Positions 1 to 11,317 of a stretch of DNA of 64,000 nucleotides are shown here, piece after piece (position 1 is the stretch's first letter; each line of letters opens with the position of its first letter). This stretch comes from Silene conica (Eukaryota; Streptophyta; Magnoliopsida; Caryophyllales; Caryophyllaceae), in assembly GCA_029255685.2 (NCBI GenBank), contig CM055313.2, forward strand, positions 42,736,079-42,800,078, given 5' to 3'. Both the position numbers and the translations under genes were made by a program. The notes below the pieces were generated by a model. That model did no database searches. It was not told the DNA's origin and worked only from the letters and a program-made list of their open reading frames with translations.

Positions 1-889
1 TCCGTTGTACATGCCTAGCCTTGTTGCTAGACTTATGCTCCTTAGCTTGGAAGATGGCACCTTTATTATCACAATAAACGGTGATTGGGTCATTCGAACT
101 AGGCACTACTGAGAGTCCTTGTAAGAATATACGCATCCATATTGCTTCCTTAGCTGCTTCCGAAGCGGCATAGTACTCGGACTCAGTCGTAGAATCTGCT
201 ATAACACTCTGTTTAGAACTTTTCCAGCTGACAGCAGCGCCATTAAGAGTATAAACGAATCCAGACTGAGATTTCGAGTCATCTCGATCCGTTTGGAAGC
301 TAGCATCTGCGTAACCCGTGGCGCAGAGCGTCGAGTCGCCTCCGTAAGTCAATCCCCAATCTTTAGTCCTCCGTAGGTACTTAAGAATGTTTTTCACGGC
401 CATCCAGTGTTGTTCACCTGGATGAGCTTGGAATCGACTGGTCATACTCAATGCATATGCAACGTCTGGACGTGTGCATTTCATGGCATACATGATCGAT
501 CCTATTGCCGAAGCATAAGGAATCCGACTCATGCGCTCTTTCTCTTCCAATGTCTTAGCTTCTTGAGACTTGCTCAAGTGAAGCCCAGTAGTCATAGGAA
601 GGAACCCTTTCTTGGAGTTCGTCATGCTGAATCTCTCTAGAATCTTATCTATGTAAGACTCCTGACTGGGAGACAACATCCGTCGTGATCTATCCCTGTA
701 GATACGGATGCCCAAAATTCTTTGTGCCTCTCCCAGATCTTTCATCTGGAAATGGTTTTTCAACCATGCTTTAACCGAAGACAGGAAAGGTATGTCATTC
801 CCAATCAAGAGTATGTCGTCAACATACAGTACTAGGAATACAATCTTGCTCCCACTCGACTTGATATAGAGACATGGTTCCTCGACTGA
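1..889 (-). pseudogene. pol: copia A RT C-terminal part and RNase H
   Basis: Continues the RT frame after the stop at 890-892. The copia active-site motif YVDD is encoded at 815-826 (minus strand). Downstream come the usual copia RT/RNase H features: a KKGFLPM-like segment near 600, RPDVAYA near 460, and an SVIADSTTESEYYAAS-like RNase H block around 160-220. The frame appears open to the left edge. The product would synthesise and process retrotransposon cDNA in cytoplasmic particles. It is a pseudogene here because a stop separates it from the N-terminal half of RT. Confidence 0.88.
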
Positions 890-1846
890 TCAAACGAATC
901 CATTCTCTTTTATTACTTGGTCGAAGCGATGATTCCAACTCCGTGATGCTTGCTTAAGTCCATAGATGGAACGCTTAAGCTTGCAAACCTTCTTAGGATG
1001 TTCTGGATCAATAAAACCCTCGGGTTGTACCGTGTACAACTCTTCCTCCAAATAACCGTTTAAGAAGGCGGTTTTAAGGTCCATTTGCCATATTTCATAA
1101 TCGTGAAATGCGGCGATCGTTAAGATAATCCGAATGGAACGTAGCATGACTACGGGTGCAAAGATCTCATCGTAGTGCAAGCCTGGCACTTGGGTGAAAC
1201 CTTTAGCAACTAGTCTTGCCTTATGGATATCTTGTTTAACTTCCACGGCATGCTTTATTTTGTAAAGCCATTTGCATTGAAGGGGGCGTACCTTTGCAGG
1301 TAGGTCCACAAGATCCCACACGTTGTTCTCATACATGGAGTCCATCTCGGATTGCATGGCTTCTAGCCATAGCTTTGAGTCAGAACTGGTCATGGCACCT
1401 TTATAGGTTGTGGGTTCATTACCCTCTAGGAGTAAGACGTCATCCATATCATGTTCCTCGACCATACCAATGTATCTGTCCGGAGGAATGGAGACTCTTC
1501 CCGACCTCCTAGGTTCCTCAGGAATATCTACCGCAGCCTCGGTTGGAGGAACTATTTCCTCCAACAGTTGCTCGGTAGTTGGTTCTTGAACCTCCGATAA
1601 GTCGAAGGTTCTATTACTCGACTTGTTCTCGAGAAATTCTTTCTCTAAGAACGTCGCACTAGCCGCAACAAAAACACGTTGTTCGGTTGGCGAGTAGAAG
1701 TAATGACCAAACGTTCCTTTTGGATAGCCTATAAAGTATGTCTTGACCGATCGCGGGCCGAGCTTATCCTCGTGTATCCACTTGACATAAGCCTCGCAGC
1801 CCCAAACCCGAATAAAGGACAAGTTAGGGACCGTTCCCTTCCATAA
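890..1846 (-). pseudogene. pol: copia A integrase C-terminus and RT N-terminal half
   Basis: Same frame as the integrase block after a stop codon at 1847-1849. It begins with the integrase C-terminal region (RVWGCEAYVK, then FIGYPKGTFGHYFY), an acidic linker, and the RVT_2 domain: KARLVAKGFTQ, the FAPV block, QMDLKTAFLNG with the first catalytic Asp, and SIYGLKQASRSW. It ends at a TGA (complement of 890-892) just before the YVDD half. Two single-codon stops on either side of otherwise good copia sequence point to ordinary decay after insertion. Confidence 0.9.
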
Positions 1847-2566
1847 TTAGTATGGAGTCTTGTCAACAGCTTTAGACGGACTTCGGTTAAGAATTAGAGC
1901 GGCCGACAAAAGAGCATAGCCCCACAATGAATCAGGCACAACGGTGTGACTCATCATGGATCGAACCATATCAAGTAAAGTTCGATTTCTCCGTTCGGAC
2001 ACACCATTTAATTGTGGTGTTCCAGGTGGAGTTAACTGTAGCACGATGCCACAGTCTTTAAGGTGTTGATCAAACTCGTGTGAAAGATACTCACCACCAC
2101 GATCAGAACGCAGTACTTTAATCTTTCTACCCAACTGGTTCGGTACCCGATTCTGGTATTCTTTGAACTTGTCAAAGGATTCACTTTTATGCTTCATTAA
2201 GTAGACATAGCCATATCTACTCAAATCATCCGTGAAAGTGATAAAATACCTATAGCCTTCTCGTGCGTTGATCGACATAGGGCCACACACGTCTGTATGT
2301 ATGAGTCCTAATAGGTCGGCAGCGCGCATTCCAACACCTTTGAAGGAAATACGAGTCATCTTACCGATGAGACATGATTCACACGTGCCATATGATTCGA
2401 AATCAAAGGGCGAGATAGCTCCATTCTGTATGAGCTGTTTCACGCGTTTCTCATTTATGTGTCCCATTCGACAATGCCATAGGTAAGTTTGATCTTTGTC
2501 ACCTACCTTTAATCTCTTATTATTCACATGTAATATTTCAGTGGTTTGATCTAAAACAAATTCCAT
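1847..2566 (-). pseudogene. pol: copia A GAG-pre-integrase and integrase core
   Basis: 239 codons. The zinc-binding HHCC region is seen as H31, H36, C62 and C65. The integrase catalytic triad is D92 (HTDVCGPM), D155 (RSDRGGEY) and E191 (NGVSERRNRT). Integrase joins the cDNA ends to the host chromosome. The frame differs by one from the upstream gag-protease ORF, which it overlaps at 2538-2566, so a frameshift lies near 2560. It ends at an in-frame TAA at 1849-1847. Confidence 0.92.
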
Positions 2567-3869
2567 TCATGGAAACTGCCTTGCCATAAATCATATTGTG
2601 TAATGAGAAAATACAACTGTTATTTTCTATGACAAATGAAAAACCAAGTTTGTCAAGCGCAGAAACTGAAATAATGTTTTTGGACAAACAAGGAACATAA
2701 TAACAGTTATATAAAGATAACTCGAATCCACTTGGAAGTTGGATCACGTATGTTACCCTCGAGACTGCAGCAACACGTGCTCCATTCCCGACACGCAGGT
2801 CAACCTCACCCTTGATTAGGGGTTCTTGGTTTCGGAGGCCCTGCACATGATTACATAGATGAGAACCACAACCAGTATCTAGTACCCAAGTTCCGTAACT
2901 TGCATGGTTAATCTCAATCATGTGAATAAAAGAAGAAGAAGACATACCAACAGGAGTAACGCGGCCTGCCTTAATGTCCTCACGATACACGGGGCATGAG
3001 CGCCTCCAATGCCCAGTCTTGTGGCAATGGTGACATTCCATGCTTGTATCCTTGCTCTTTGTTTTGCCTTGTGAGTTGCTCGACTCACCTGGCCCACTCT
3101 TAGTAAATCCTGACTTCTTAAACTTGGGCTTGCCTACTGTTAGGTTGCCCTGAGCTTTAGCTTTACCCTTACTCTTACCCTTACTGGAAATCATGAGAAC
3201 ATCTTGCTTCACGCTCCCACTTAATTTCAGATCCTTCTCGGTCTGTACGAGAAGGGAGTGGAGCTCATGAGGAGTCTTATTCATGTCGTTCATGTAATAG
3301 TTGGCCCTGAAGAGGGCGAACCCATCATGAAGCGAATGAAGCATTCGATCAACGATTATGTTCTCACTGATCTTGCAGTTTAGGGCCTCCAGTTTTTCGA
3401 TATTCTCAATCATGTGAAGAATATGTGGGCTAACAGCTTGGCCCTTCTGGAGTTTCGCCTCAAAGAAGCGACAGGTATGCTCATAAGAAACGATCCTCGG
3501 AGCCTTTGAGAATTCGTTAGTGAGCGTGGTGAAAATCTTGTTTGCACCATGGGCTATGAAGCGTCTTTGCAAATTGGATTCCATTGCATAGATGAGTACG
3601 TTCTTTATCGCACCCGCTTCCATGACGAAGTCGCTATGAGCGCGAACTTCGTTAGCTCTAGCTCCAGTTCCTGGGTGTGCCGGAATTGGCTCAGTTAAGT
3701 ACTTAAGCTTTCCGTCAGCAATGGCAGCATTCCGTAGTGCTGCCTCCCAGTCAGAGAAGTTTGACCCATCATTCCTCAGTCTAGTAGACTGATTCATGGA
3801 GTCCATGAAGGCTTTTAGCCAGGATTCACGTGCTAGCTTGGCACTTGGCATTGGGTCTTCACCAGCCAT
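2538..3869 (-). pseudogene. gag: copia A gag and aspartic protease
   Basis: 443 codons from the ATG at 3869. Residues 1 to about 230 are an alpha-helical copia Gag. A Lys/Gly/Ser-rich basic stretch follows, then a CCHC zinc knuckle (CHHCHKTGHWRRSC, about residues 277-292) that binds RNA. The aspartic protease follows, with the LDTG active site at about residue 330 (WVLDTGCGSHLC). The ORF itself is uninterrupted, but its frame ends after the protease and does not continue into integrase, whose frame is shifted. The start is the first ATG after the long leader. Confidence 0.9.
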
Positions 3870-5223
3870 TTAGTTATACAGCAGTTTAATTTGAACGTGT
3901 TTTACACTGAAAAGAAGATAAAGCAAAAACCATATAAGCAACTCATTGTTGTGATTTAAGTCTATATTAAATTGTATTTAAACTCGTAGAATCATGCATT
4001 TATATAATTGATCTCCCTCAAGAATTATATAAATGATCCCAAGACTCAATTTCCATATATTGATAAGCCCACAGCTTGGCTAATTCCACCGTTGGAACTC
4101 TTGGTCGATGGATTTCCGTAAATCCTATCTATTAGTCCATCTCAGTCGCTAGATATTATCGAGTGACCATGATGTTGAGATAAAATAAATCATCTGTTCC
4201 CACTTACCCGACGTAGAAGGGGTCATATTATGCCTACCGACGAAGAAGGGATTCATGGGAGGCTGATTTATAAAGACTATTCTCAATTTTTGGCTGTACG
4301 AGGAAGACCCCATCAACTTATATTTATTCATATTAAGTGAACTAAAATCTAGCATATGCGTGAATGAATGAAATAAAGTGATGGCTTTGCAATTGACATG
4401 TGACATCTGTATTGTCACAGAAAACTAACGCGTAACCTCTACATGAGTCAGTTTTCAGGCATGTTATAGGTGGTTTGGTTTTAGGCGGAATATGATGCAA
4501 GCTATTATCGATGAAAGCATAAAATAAATGCAATAAACGTAAATAAAAGTCCTAGTGTGGCCTATCTTACCAAAATAAACATAAAACAACTTGGAATCCA
4601 CTGTTGGACCCTAGAAGCTTGTCTTAATGTTCCATCTTGGTCCTTGCAACGGGAGAGAGCATCCGGTCTCCGTCTTTGGTCTTGGCAAAATTACTAATTT
4701 AAATTACAAATATAATCCTATTTACATTCTAATTTAAATACAAAAGCAATTACATGGCAAAAACCCAAAACGGAGATTCAAGATCTCAAAATTACAAGCA
4801 AGACTGTGTCCCATCATTACGGTGACACAATCTACTAAGTCCACACTAAGTTACAACCGTTTGCAAAAATAAATACGTTATTGAAAGCATTCACAAGGCA
4901 TTCAACAAGACGATAAATAAAATGCATCAACTAAATAAAATTCATACATGACATAATACTGTTATTATGATTAATAAATTTTTACCAAACCACCTTACGG
5001 GATTAAAATCATGTGATTATACCGTTTTAATCACCTAATTTTAATAAATTTATAATCCTATTATCTTAAACCGTTTTAAAATAATATGTATCAAACGAGG
5101 GTGAACTGTTTCACAAAATTAATAATATACTATTTCCGTATATAGTATATTACTAAAGGCCATGTGAAAATAAAACATGTTATTTTCGAAAAATAAAAAA
5201 AAACGAGTCTGTTACAGGGGGGA

Positions 5224-5328
5224 GGTCGACCGACCTAAACAGGTGGTCGACCGACCTCCAGACGAGAAACAGAAACTTTCTGCAACAGCAAAATCGGTCG
5301 ACCGACCTATCAATTAGGTCGACCGACC
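5224..5328. repeat. two pairs of GGTCGACCGACC sites, 21-bp register
   Basis: Perfect copies of GGTCGACCGACC start at 5224, 5245, 5296 and 5317: two pairs, each 21 bp start to start (12-bp site, 9-bp spacer). Spacers differ from pair to pair. Surrounding DNA is AT-rich. Confidence 0.95.
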
Positions 5329-5563
5329 AACAGGCAGTAAAAACGAATTTCAGAAAACGCAAAACGCTGCACCTTTTGAAATCAAAACAAGTTTTTACCT
5401 TTTAAACTTTGATTAAAACAAGTAAATCAAAATTAACATCAACAAGGGTTCCCATATTGTCAATAATATCGATTAATTAACAATATGTAAACAGGAATCG
5501 AAAAACAAGATCGATTACTCACAAAAGAAAAAAACTTTCGAAACAGAAAATTACACAAGAGGC

Positions 5564-5599
5564 GGTCGACCGACCGCGACAGGGGGTCGATTGACCGAC
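5564..5599. repeat. third palindrome pair of copia A, near the PBS
   Basis: GGTCGACCGACC at 5564-5575 and a degenerate copy (GGTCGATTGACCGAC) starting at 5585, again 21 bp apart. It lies about 75-110 nt inside the leader from the PBS. Confidence 0.9.
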
Positions 5600-5673
5600 T
5601 CAGCAACATCACACGAATTTTGCAGTTTTTAAAACTTTATGAAAAACACAAAACTAAAATTTTCATGGCCTGG

Positions 5674-5684
5674 CTCTGATACCA
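5674..5684 (-). other. primer binding site, initiator-Met tRNA (copia A)
   Basis: The minus strand reads TGGTATCAGAG, two bases from the LTR end. This is the standard plant copia PBS, complementary to the 3' end of initiator tRNA-Met. Confidence 0.93.
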
Positions 5685-5686
5685 CT

Positions 5687-6685
5687 TGTGGGGAATAAAG
5701 CATGTATTAGCCCTAAATTTGCAGGATTATAATGAAATTTACAGTTGTGAATATTGTCATAAGATAAATAAAAACATGAAAAAGAGTACAACCTTGGGTC
5801 CTTGCTTGAATAGGCCTAAGAACAGGAATTAAAGTAAATTCCCTCCTATAACTTGCACCCAAGACTTTGTTTGAGATGATGCCGCGTGTGCTAGAAAATA
5901 CTCTCCAATTGCCTTGCAATATGGGGAGAGCTATTGAGGTTTTAGATGTGAGATCTGAGTTTTTGGGAGAAGAATGCTCTCAAAACCCTAATTGTGAGAA
6001 TTATGATTCAACAGTTACTGACAAAAGGAGAAAGACTCTCCTTATGTAGTATATGATTGGTGGGTCGGCCGAATTAGGGTAAGGGTAAGAGTGGGCTTTT
6101 TCCACTCTTACCTTATCCCTTTGCGTGATTCGACCCGATTAGCTAAATATTATTCGCGGGTTTTATTTATAAATCGTATACATGTTATCAGATATTAATG
6201 CAGTCGATGTATTAATAATGGTCTGATAAAATTACGATATTGTATAATTACCCAAATTAATATAACCGTTTATATTAATACGCGAATACAATATTTAATT
6301 AAATATAACCGTTTATATTTAATTTACGAATTAATCATGTAATCCGTGTTAGCTAAAATTATTTAATCCGTATTAAATAATAATCTCAACATCTTATTGA
6401 CTAATTTAATAGTCAATACCTCTGACTAACTGTTTAGTCATATCCGGCATAAATGTGACTGTATTTTCATACCTTCACATCTCTCAAACGTGTCCTATAG
6501 GTGTGACGTATAGGGACCAGTTGATCACCGCCATCCGTATGACAATAACGTCAAACTTATCTAGCAAGCCAACCGTTATTGATAAACGTGGATCAACTGA
6601 TAATAATACTGAAGTATGCCCTTGTGATCCTTAAAGAGATTTAATAAGTCATTGTACTTAATTGTCAAGGACACTAGCCCCAACA
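5687..6685 (-). repeat. 5' LTR of copia A
   Basis: 999 bp. On the minus strand it begins TGTTGGGGCTAGTG and ends TTCCCCACA, giving the TG...CA ends of an LTR, and it is followed by the PBS. The LTR of B (8230-9226) is a close homologue. It should hold promoter and polyadenylation signals; I did not identify a definite TATA box. Confidence 0.93.
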
Positions 6686-7830
6686 AGCTTGGCTAATTCT
6701 ACTGTTGGAACTCTTGGTCGATAGATTTCCGTAAATCCTATCTACTAGTCCATCATAGTTGCTAGATAGTATCTAGTGACCATAATGTTGAGATAAAATA
6801 AATCATCTGTTCCCACTTAACCGACGTAGAAGGGGTCATATTATGCCTACCGACGAAGAAGGGATTCATGGGTGTCTGATTTATAAAGACTATTCTCAAT
6901 TTTTGGTTATACGAGGAAGACCCCATCAACTTTTATTTATTCATTTTAAGTGAACTAAAATCTAGCATAAGCGTGAATGAATGAAATAAAGTGATGGCTT
7001 TGCATATGACACGTGACATCTGTATTGTCACAGAAAACTAACGCGTAACCTCTACATGAGTCATTTTTCAGCCATGTTATAGGTGGTTTGGTTTTAGGCG
7101 GAATATGATGCAAGCTATTATCGACGAAAGCACAAAATAAATGCGATAAACGTAAATAAAAGTCCTAGTGTGGCCTATCCTACCAAAATAAACATAAAAC
7201 AACTTGGAATCCACCGTTGGACCCTAAAAGCTTGTCTTGATGTTCCATCTTGGTCCTTGCAGCGGGAGTGAGCATCCGGTCTCCGTCTTTTGTCTTCACA
7301 AAATTACTAATTTAAATTACAAATATAACCCTATTTACATTCTTATTTAAATACAAAAGTAATTACAAGGCAAAAACCCAAAACGGAGATACAAGATCTC
7401 AAAATTACATGCAAGACTGTGTCCCATCATTACGGTGACACAATCTTCTAAGGCCACACTAAGTTACAACCGTTTGCAAAATTTAAATACGTTATTGAAA
7501 GCATTCAAGGCATTCACAAGACGATAAATAAAATGCATCAACAAAAATTAAAATTCATTCATGACATAATACTGTTATTATGATTAACAAACTTTTACCA
7601 AACCACCTTTTAGGATTAAAATTATGTGATTATATATACCGTTTTAACCACTTTAATTTTAACAAGTTTATAATCCATTATCTTAAACTGTTTTAAAATA
7701 ATATGTATCAATCGAGGGTGAACCGTTTCACAAAAATAATATACTATTTCCGTATACAGTATATTATTTTAGGCCATGGGAAACTAAAAAACAAGTTATT
7801 TTCGAGAAAGGACTGCCAGAAACAGGGACA

Positions 7831-7902
7831 CTCGATCGAGCATCAGGGACACTCGATCGAGTATCAGTGTCACTCGATCGAGTGCAGCATGGCTCGATCG
7901 AG
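7831..7902. repeat. four CTCGATCGAG palindromes, about 21-bp register
   Basis: Perfect 10-bp palindromes start at 7831, 7852, 7873 and 7893 (spacings 21, 21, 20). The third extends to CACTCGATCGAGTG. They take the place of the four GGTCGACCGACC sites of A. Confidence 0.95.
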
Positions 7903-8107
7903 TGACTGTTTAAAACGCAAACGCTGCACTTTTAAAATCAAAATAAGTTTATACCTTTGATTTAAAACATGTAAATCATGAATAAACAACAACAAAAGAT
8001 TCACATATTGCTAAAAATATCGATTAATTAACAATATGCAAATAAGAATCGAAAACAAGATCGATCACAACCCTAAAAACACACGCACGATGCCTGGTAC
8101 GGGGGCT

Positions 8108-8138
8108 CTCGATCGAGTGCTACAGAGACTCGATCGAG
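8108..8138. repeat. CTCGATCGAG pair near the PBS of copia B
   Basis: Two palindromes starting at 8108 and 8129, 21 bp apart, matching the position of A's pair at 5564/5585. Confidence 0.95.
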
Positions 8139-8216
8139 TGTCAAGGCAGAAAGTTTCGATTTTTCAAAATTTTAAACCTTATAAAAAACACAATTGTAAA
8201 ATTTCATGGCCTAAGG

Positions 8217-8227
8217 CTCTGATACCA
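8217..8227 (-). other. primer binding site, initiator-Met tRNA (copia B)
   Basis: The minus strand reads TGGTATCAGAG, two bases from the LTR end, identical to A. Confidence 0.92.
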
Positions 8228-8229
8228 CT

Positions 8230-9226
8230 TGTGGGGAATATAGCATGTATTCGCCCTAAACATGAAGGATTATAACGAATTTTACAGTTGAGATTATTGT
8301 CATAAGTTAAATAAAAACATGAAAAAGAGTACAACCTTTAGTCCTTGCGCGAAAGGCCTAAGAACAGGACTTAAAGCAAATTTCCTCCTATAACTTGCAC
8401 CCAAGACATAGATTGAGACGATGCCGCGTGTGCTAGAAATCCTCTCCAACTGCCTTGCAATATAGGGAGAGCCCTTTTGAGTTTAGATGTGAGATCTGGG
8501 TTATGGGAGAAGGATGCTCTCAAACCCTAATTTTTCCTTGAGATTTGTTTAATCAGTGCAACAAGAGTGACCTGACATAAGGAGAAGTCTCCTCCTTATG
8601 TAGTACACGGCCGAAAATCTCGAATAGGGTAAGAGTGGGCTTTCCACTCTTACCTTATTCTAATTCGTGATTCGACCCATTTAGCTAAAAGTTATTCGCG
8701 GGTTTTATTTATAAATCGCATACATGTTATCAGATATTAATGCAGTCGATGTATTAATAATGGTCTGATAAAATTACGATATTGTATAATTACCCAAATT
8801 AATATAACTGTTTATATTAATACGCGAATACAATCTTTAATTCAATATAACCGTTTATATTAAATTTACGAATTAAACATGTAATCCGTATTAGCTAAAA
8901 TTATTTAATCCGTATTAAATAATAATCTCAACATCTTATTGACTAATTTAATAGTCAATACCTCTGACTAACTGTTTAGTCATATCCGGCATAAATGTAA
9001 CTGTATTTTCATACCTTCACATCTCTCAAACGTGTCCTATAGGTGTGACGTATAGGGACCAGTTGATCATCGCCATCTGTATGACAATAACGTCAAACTT
9101 ATCTAGCAAGCCAACCGTTATTGATAAACGTGGATCAACTGATAATAATACTGAAGTATGGCCTTGTGATCCTTTAAGAGATTTAGTAAGTCATTGTACT
9201 AACTGTCAAGGACACCAGCCCCAACA
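8230..9226 (-). repeat. 5' LTR of copia B
   Basis: 997 bp with TG...CA ends, homologous over its whole length to 5687-6685, with many substitutions and a few indels. The bases to its right (GCCCA) belong to the G0 protease gene and would be the target duplication. Confidence 0.92.
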
Positions 9227-9781
9227 GCCCATATACCTATTATACTAGGGAGACCATTCCTTCACACCGCAAGATCCATCATTGATGTGGGTAGTGGGAC
9301 TTTGACCTGTAAGGTAGGGAAATATTCTATTATCTATGGTCTATCTTATAGGAAGAAGGATGCTATGACCCCTATCACTTGTAATGCTATTGCTTCTGAA
9401 AAGAAGTATAAGGTCATCACCACTTCTTCTACTTTGTTACCTACACCTATACCTGTTTTTACACCTCCGCCCCAGATTGAGAGCAATATGGAGGATGTTT
9501 CTGTTTTGCCCAATGCAGGAATTGGTTTGGGGAAGCCCATGGTGAAGGACGTCGTCGTGCAAAGAGGTGGACTAGGGATCCTAAGCTACAAGGAAGATGA
9601 GGATCCAGACGTGGTTGATGAGGAGGACAAGAAGAGAAGAAGAGAAGGGAAAGAGAAGAGTCCGTCGCATATGCTTTGCGACAGAGATGAGACGTCTTTG
9701 GCCATTCAAACAAACACGGTGGAGACTACGGCATGTAGCCAAAAGCCGTGGTCTGAGATTTTCCGCATCTTTAGCCGATAG
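9227..9781 (+). pseudogene. G0 protease C-terminus and tail
   Basis: Open from the junction at 9227 (codons reading HIPIILGRPFLHT) to the stop at 9781; there is no native start because the 5' part is displaced. It matches the end of the G1 ORF: LGRPFLHT, SIIYGLSYRKKDAMTPITCNA, VFTPPPQI, then NAGIGLGKP. Unlike G1, it continues past the point where G1 has a TGA and adds about 65 residues, rich in Asp/Glu/Lys/Arg and ending IFRIFSR. The catalytic Asp is in the missing part. G0's longer tail may be the ancestral form. Confidence 0.85.
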
Positions 9782-10024
9782 TTGTTTCAGTTTTAAGCTC
9801 TTAAGACAATTTATTTTATGTTTTTGTTAAGACTTTTTAATTTTGTTTGCTTTAAGTTTTAGAACAATTTCGTTTTTTGGTTGCGTAGTAGAGATAATTA
9901 GACTTGGTTCTGGATTTTTGCGCATATTTTCGGCGCATGTATAATGATTTTCAGGTTTGGGGAAGGTTAACTTGGTTAATACAAGTTAATCCCGCGAAGA
10001 AGGATGGTACTGTACAGGAAACCA

Positions 10025-10120
10025 GGTCTAGCGACCTCCACCATAGGTCGGTCGACCTAGTCCCTGCATTCCAGAAGACTGGCAACTGGTCGGTCGACCA
10101 GGGAGAGGAGTCGACCGACC
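10025..10120. repeat. two GGTCGGTCGACC-type pairs in G0
   Basis: Sites start at 10025 (degenerate, GGTCTAGCGACC), 10046, 10088 and 10109. Each pair has a 21-bp register. The complementary orientation GGTCGGTCGACC is used at 10046 and 10088. Confidence 0.92.
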
Positions 10121-10336
10121 AGCTTTCCTGTGCGGGCGTATCTAGGTATTTCGGAAGCATAATAACATAATAGGGAAGCTCTTCCTTGTTCTATCCTTTA
10201 TGCTTCCGCCCCCCCTTCTTCTATTTTCAAACCTTCAATTTCATTATTTATCACCCAAAACATACTTAAATCCCCGAAAAAGGTCTTTCCTTTGTTTTGA
10301 CTTTTTCAGGTACTTGGAGTGGCACTGCTGGCCACC

Positions 10337-10371
10337 AAAACCTCCCAGCTTACGCTGGTTTGGGGAGGTTT
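10337..10371 (+). other. conserved hairpin downstream of gag-protease
   Basis: AAAACCTCCC pairs with GGGGAGGTTT, and an inner CCAGC/GCTGG stem is nested within. The same structure is present in G1 at 59130-59165. It overlaps a PPT-like GGTTTGGGGA. Confidence 0.7.
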
Positions 10372-11167
10372 CTCATGCACTTTAAAAATCCAGTGAGTTC
10401 TTTCCATTTTCCTTGGTTTTATTTTCCTTTCATTTTTCCTTTAATTTTATAAAACCTTTACTTAGGCTAATGCATAATGGGGACATTCTGCGGGTTGGTT
10501 TGGGGAATGGTTTCGTGTCACATGCATTTTTCCATTACATTTTGTCACACGTTTATTGCATTTATGTCTTGCACTATTCTTTTCTTTATTTTCCTTATCT
10601 ATACAAAAGAAAAATACAAAAAAATTCAAAAATTCAAAAATTTCAAAAAAAATGCACGTTTATTTTAGCATTTAGGTCGAGTCGGAACGAGAGTATTTCA
10701 AGGATGATCTTTGCTATCTTACATGTTTATGCCTTTGCCTTGCCTTGTCAACTTGTTTTAATATGAGAGTCTTTTGCATATCCACGAGTTTTTGTCAACT
10801 TGTTTTCTTGAGACTTGACTTATACCTTGGCAACCTACTATACATTCTAAGTTTTAGAGCTTATTTCCTGGTTTCTTTTTTAAACCAGTTGTCTAGGATG
10901 TGAGTAGTACTCCCCTTGGAACATGTTACATCAATATGCATAAACATGAACTTGAATTGCTATATACTTGTTTTACTATCTCGTTTTGTGAGTCTTGGTA
11001 CATGCATTTGGGATCCCTTTTCTCTTATTTACCCATAAGCTTCACATAGCCAAAATTGCCTTTTTATCCCCCAAAACTACATCCCACACTTAGCCTAACC
11101 TTCTAAGCTATTATTTGTGGTCTTTAGTTTATTTTTTGAGGCATCTTGGTTTGTACGCTATCTTGAG

Positions 11168-11181
11168 CAAAAAGAGAAAAG

Positions 11182-11218
<37 letters not shown>

Positions 11219-11267
11219 AGAAAAATTCAGTAAAAGAAAGAAAGAAAAGAAAAAAGACGAAAAATCA
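11168..11267 (+). repeat. purine-rich low-complexity tract (G0)
   Basis: About 100 nt of A and G with a long A run. G1 has the complementary pyrimidine tract at 58230-58330 in the same relative place. Confidence 0.9.
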
Positions 11268-11284
11268 AAATATACAGCAAAGTC

Positions 11285-11317
11285 AGTCGACCGACCGCAC
11301 CTTTAGGTCGGCCAACC
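11285..11317. repeat. palindrome pair after the purine tract (G0)
   Basis: AGTCGACCGACC at 11285 and GGTCGGCCAACC at 11306, 21 bp apart. It corresponds to 58174/58195 in G1. Confidence 0.9.

Larger units (their letters stand above)
3870..5673 (-). other. copia A untranslated leader
   Basis: About 1.8 kb between PBS and gag with no credible coding sequence. AT-rich, with two clusters of GC-rich palindromes (5224-5328 and 5564-5599). It aligns with the leader of B: 4071-5673 matches 6686-8216 along most of its length, including matching blocks around AGCTTGGCTAATT and the acgcaaacgctgcac block just downstream of the first palindrome cluster. Confidence 0.8.
1..6685 (-). mobile_element. Ty1/copia LTR retrotransposon A, 3' part outside window
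   Basis: Read on the minus strand, the order is 5' LTR (6685-5687), initiator-Met PBS (5684-5674), a 1.8 kb untranslated leader, gag with protease, integrase, then RT and RNase H running to the window edge. Integrase before RT is the copia order. The coding region is broken by a frameshift near 2560 and stops at 1847-1849 and 890-892, so this copy cannot make a full polyprotein. Its 5' LTR end directly touches the leader of related element B at 6686, which I read as insertion of A into B. The expected 5-bp target duplication beside A's 3' LTR lies outside the window, so this is not confirmed. Confidence 0.93.
6686..8216 (-). other. copia B untranslated leader (truncated)
   Basis: Homologous to 4071-5673 of A in the same order. 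There is no coding sequence; short ORFs at 7703-7960 and 8036-8275 only translate the palindromes. The two palindrome clusters sit at the same alignment positions as in A but have a different sequence. Confidence 0.82.
6686..9226 (-). mobile_element. copia element B, 5' LTR and leader only in window
   Basis: Minus strand: LTR 9226-8230, initiator-Met PBS 8227-8217, leader 8216-6686. The leader stops abruptly at AGCTTGG, where A's LTR begins. B's coding part is expected left of A, outside the window. On the right, B's LTR end joins the middle of the protease gene of gypsy element G0, so B inserted into G0. B is a relative of A, but its leader palindromes are of another type. Confidence 0.88.

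Noticed and set aside
1294-1512. Plus-strand ORFs over copia A pol (also 407-640 and 2268-2486)
   Set aside because: Antisense shadows of integrase and RT on the minus strand.
7831-7902. CRISPR-like regular repeats
   Set aside because: Units are 10-bp palindromes with about 11-bp spacers in a plant retrotransposon leader; no CRISPR geometry or cas genes.
11115-11306. Lys-rich plus-strand ORF
   Set aside because: Translation of an A/G-rich tract; the same tract in G1 gives Phe-rich ORFs on the other strand.
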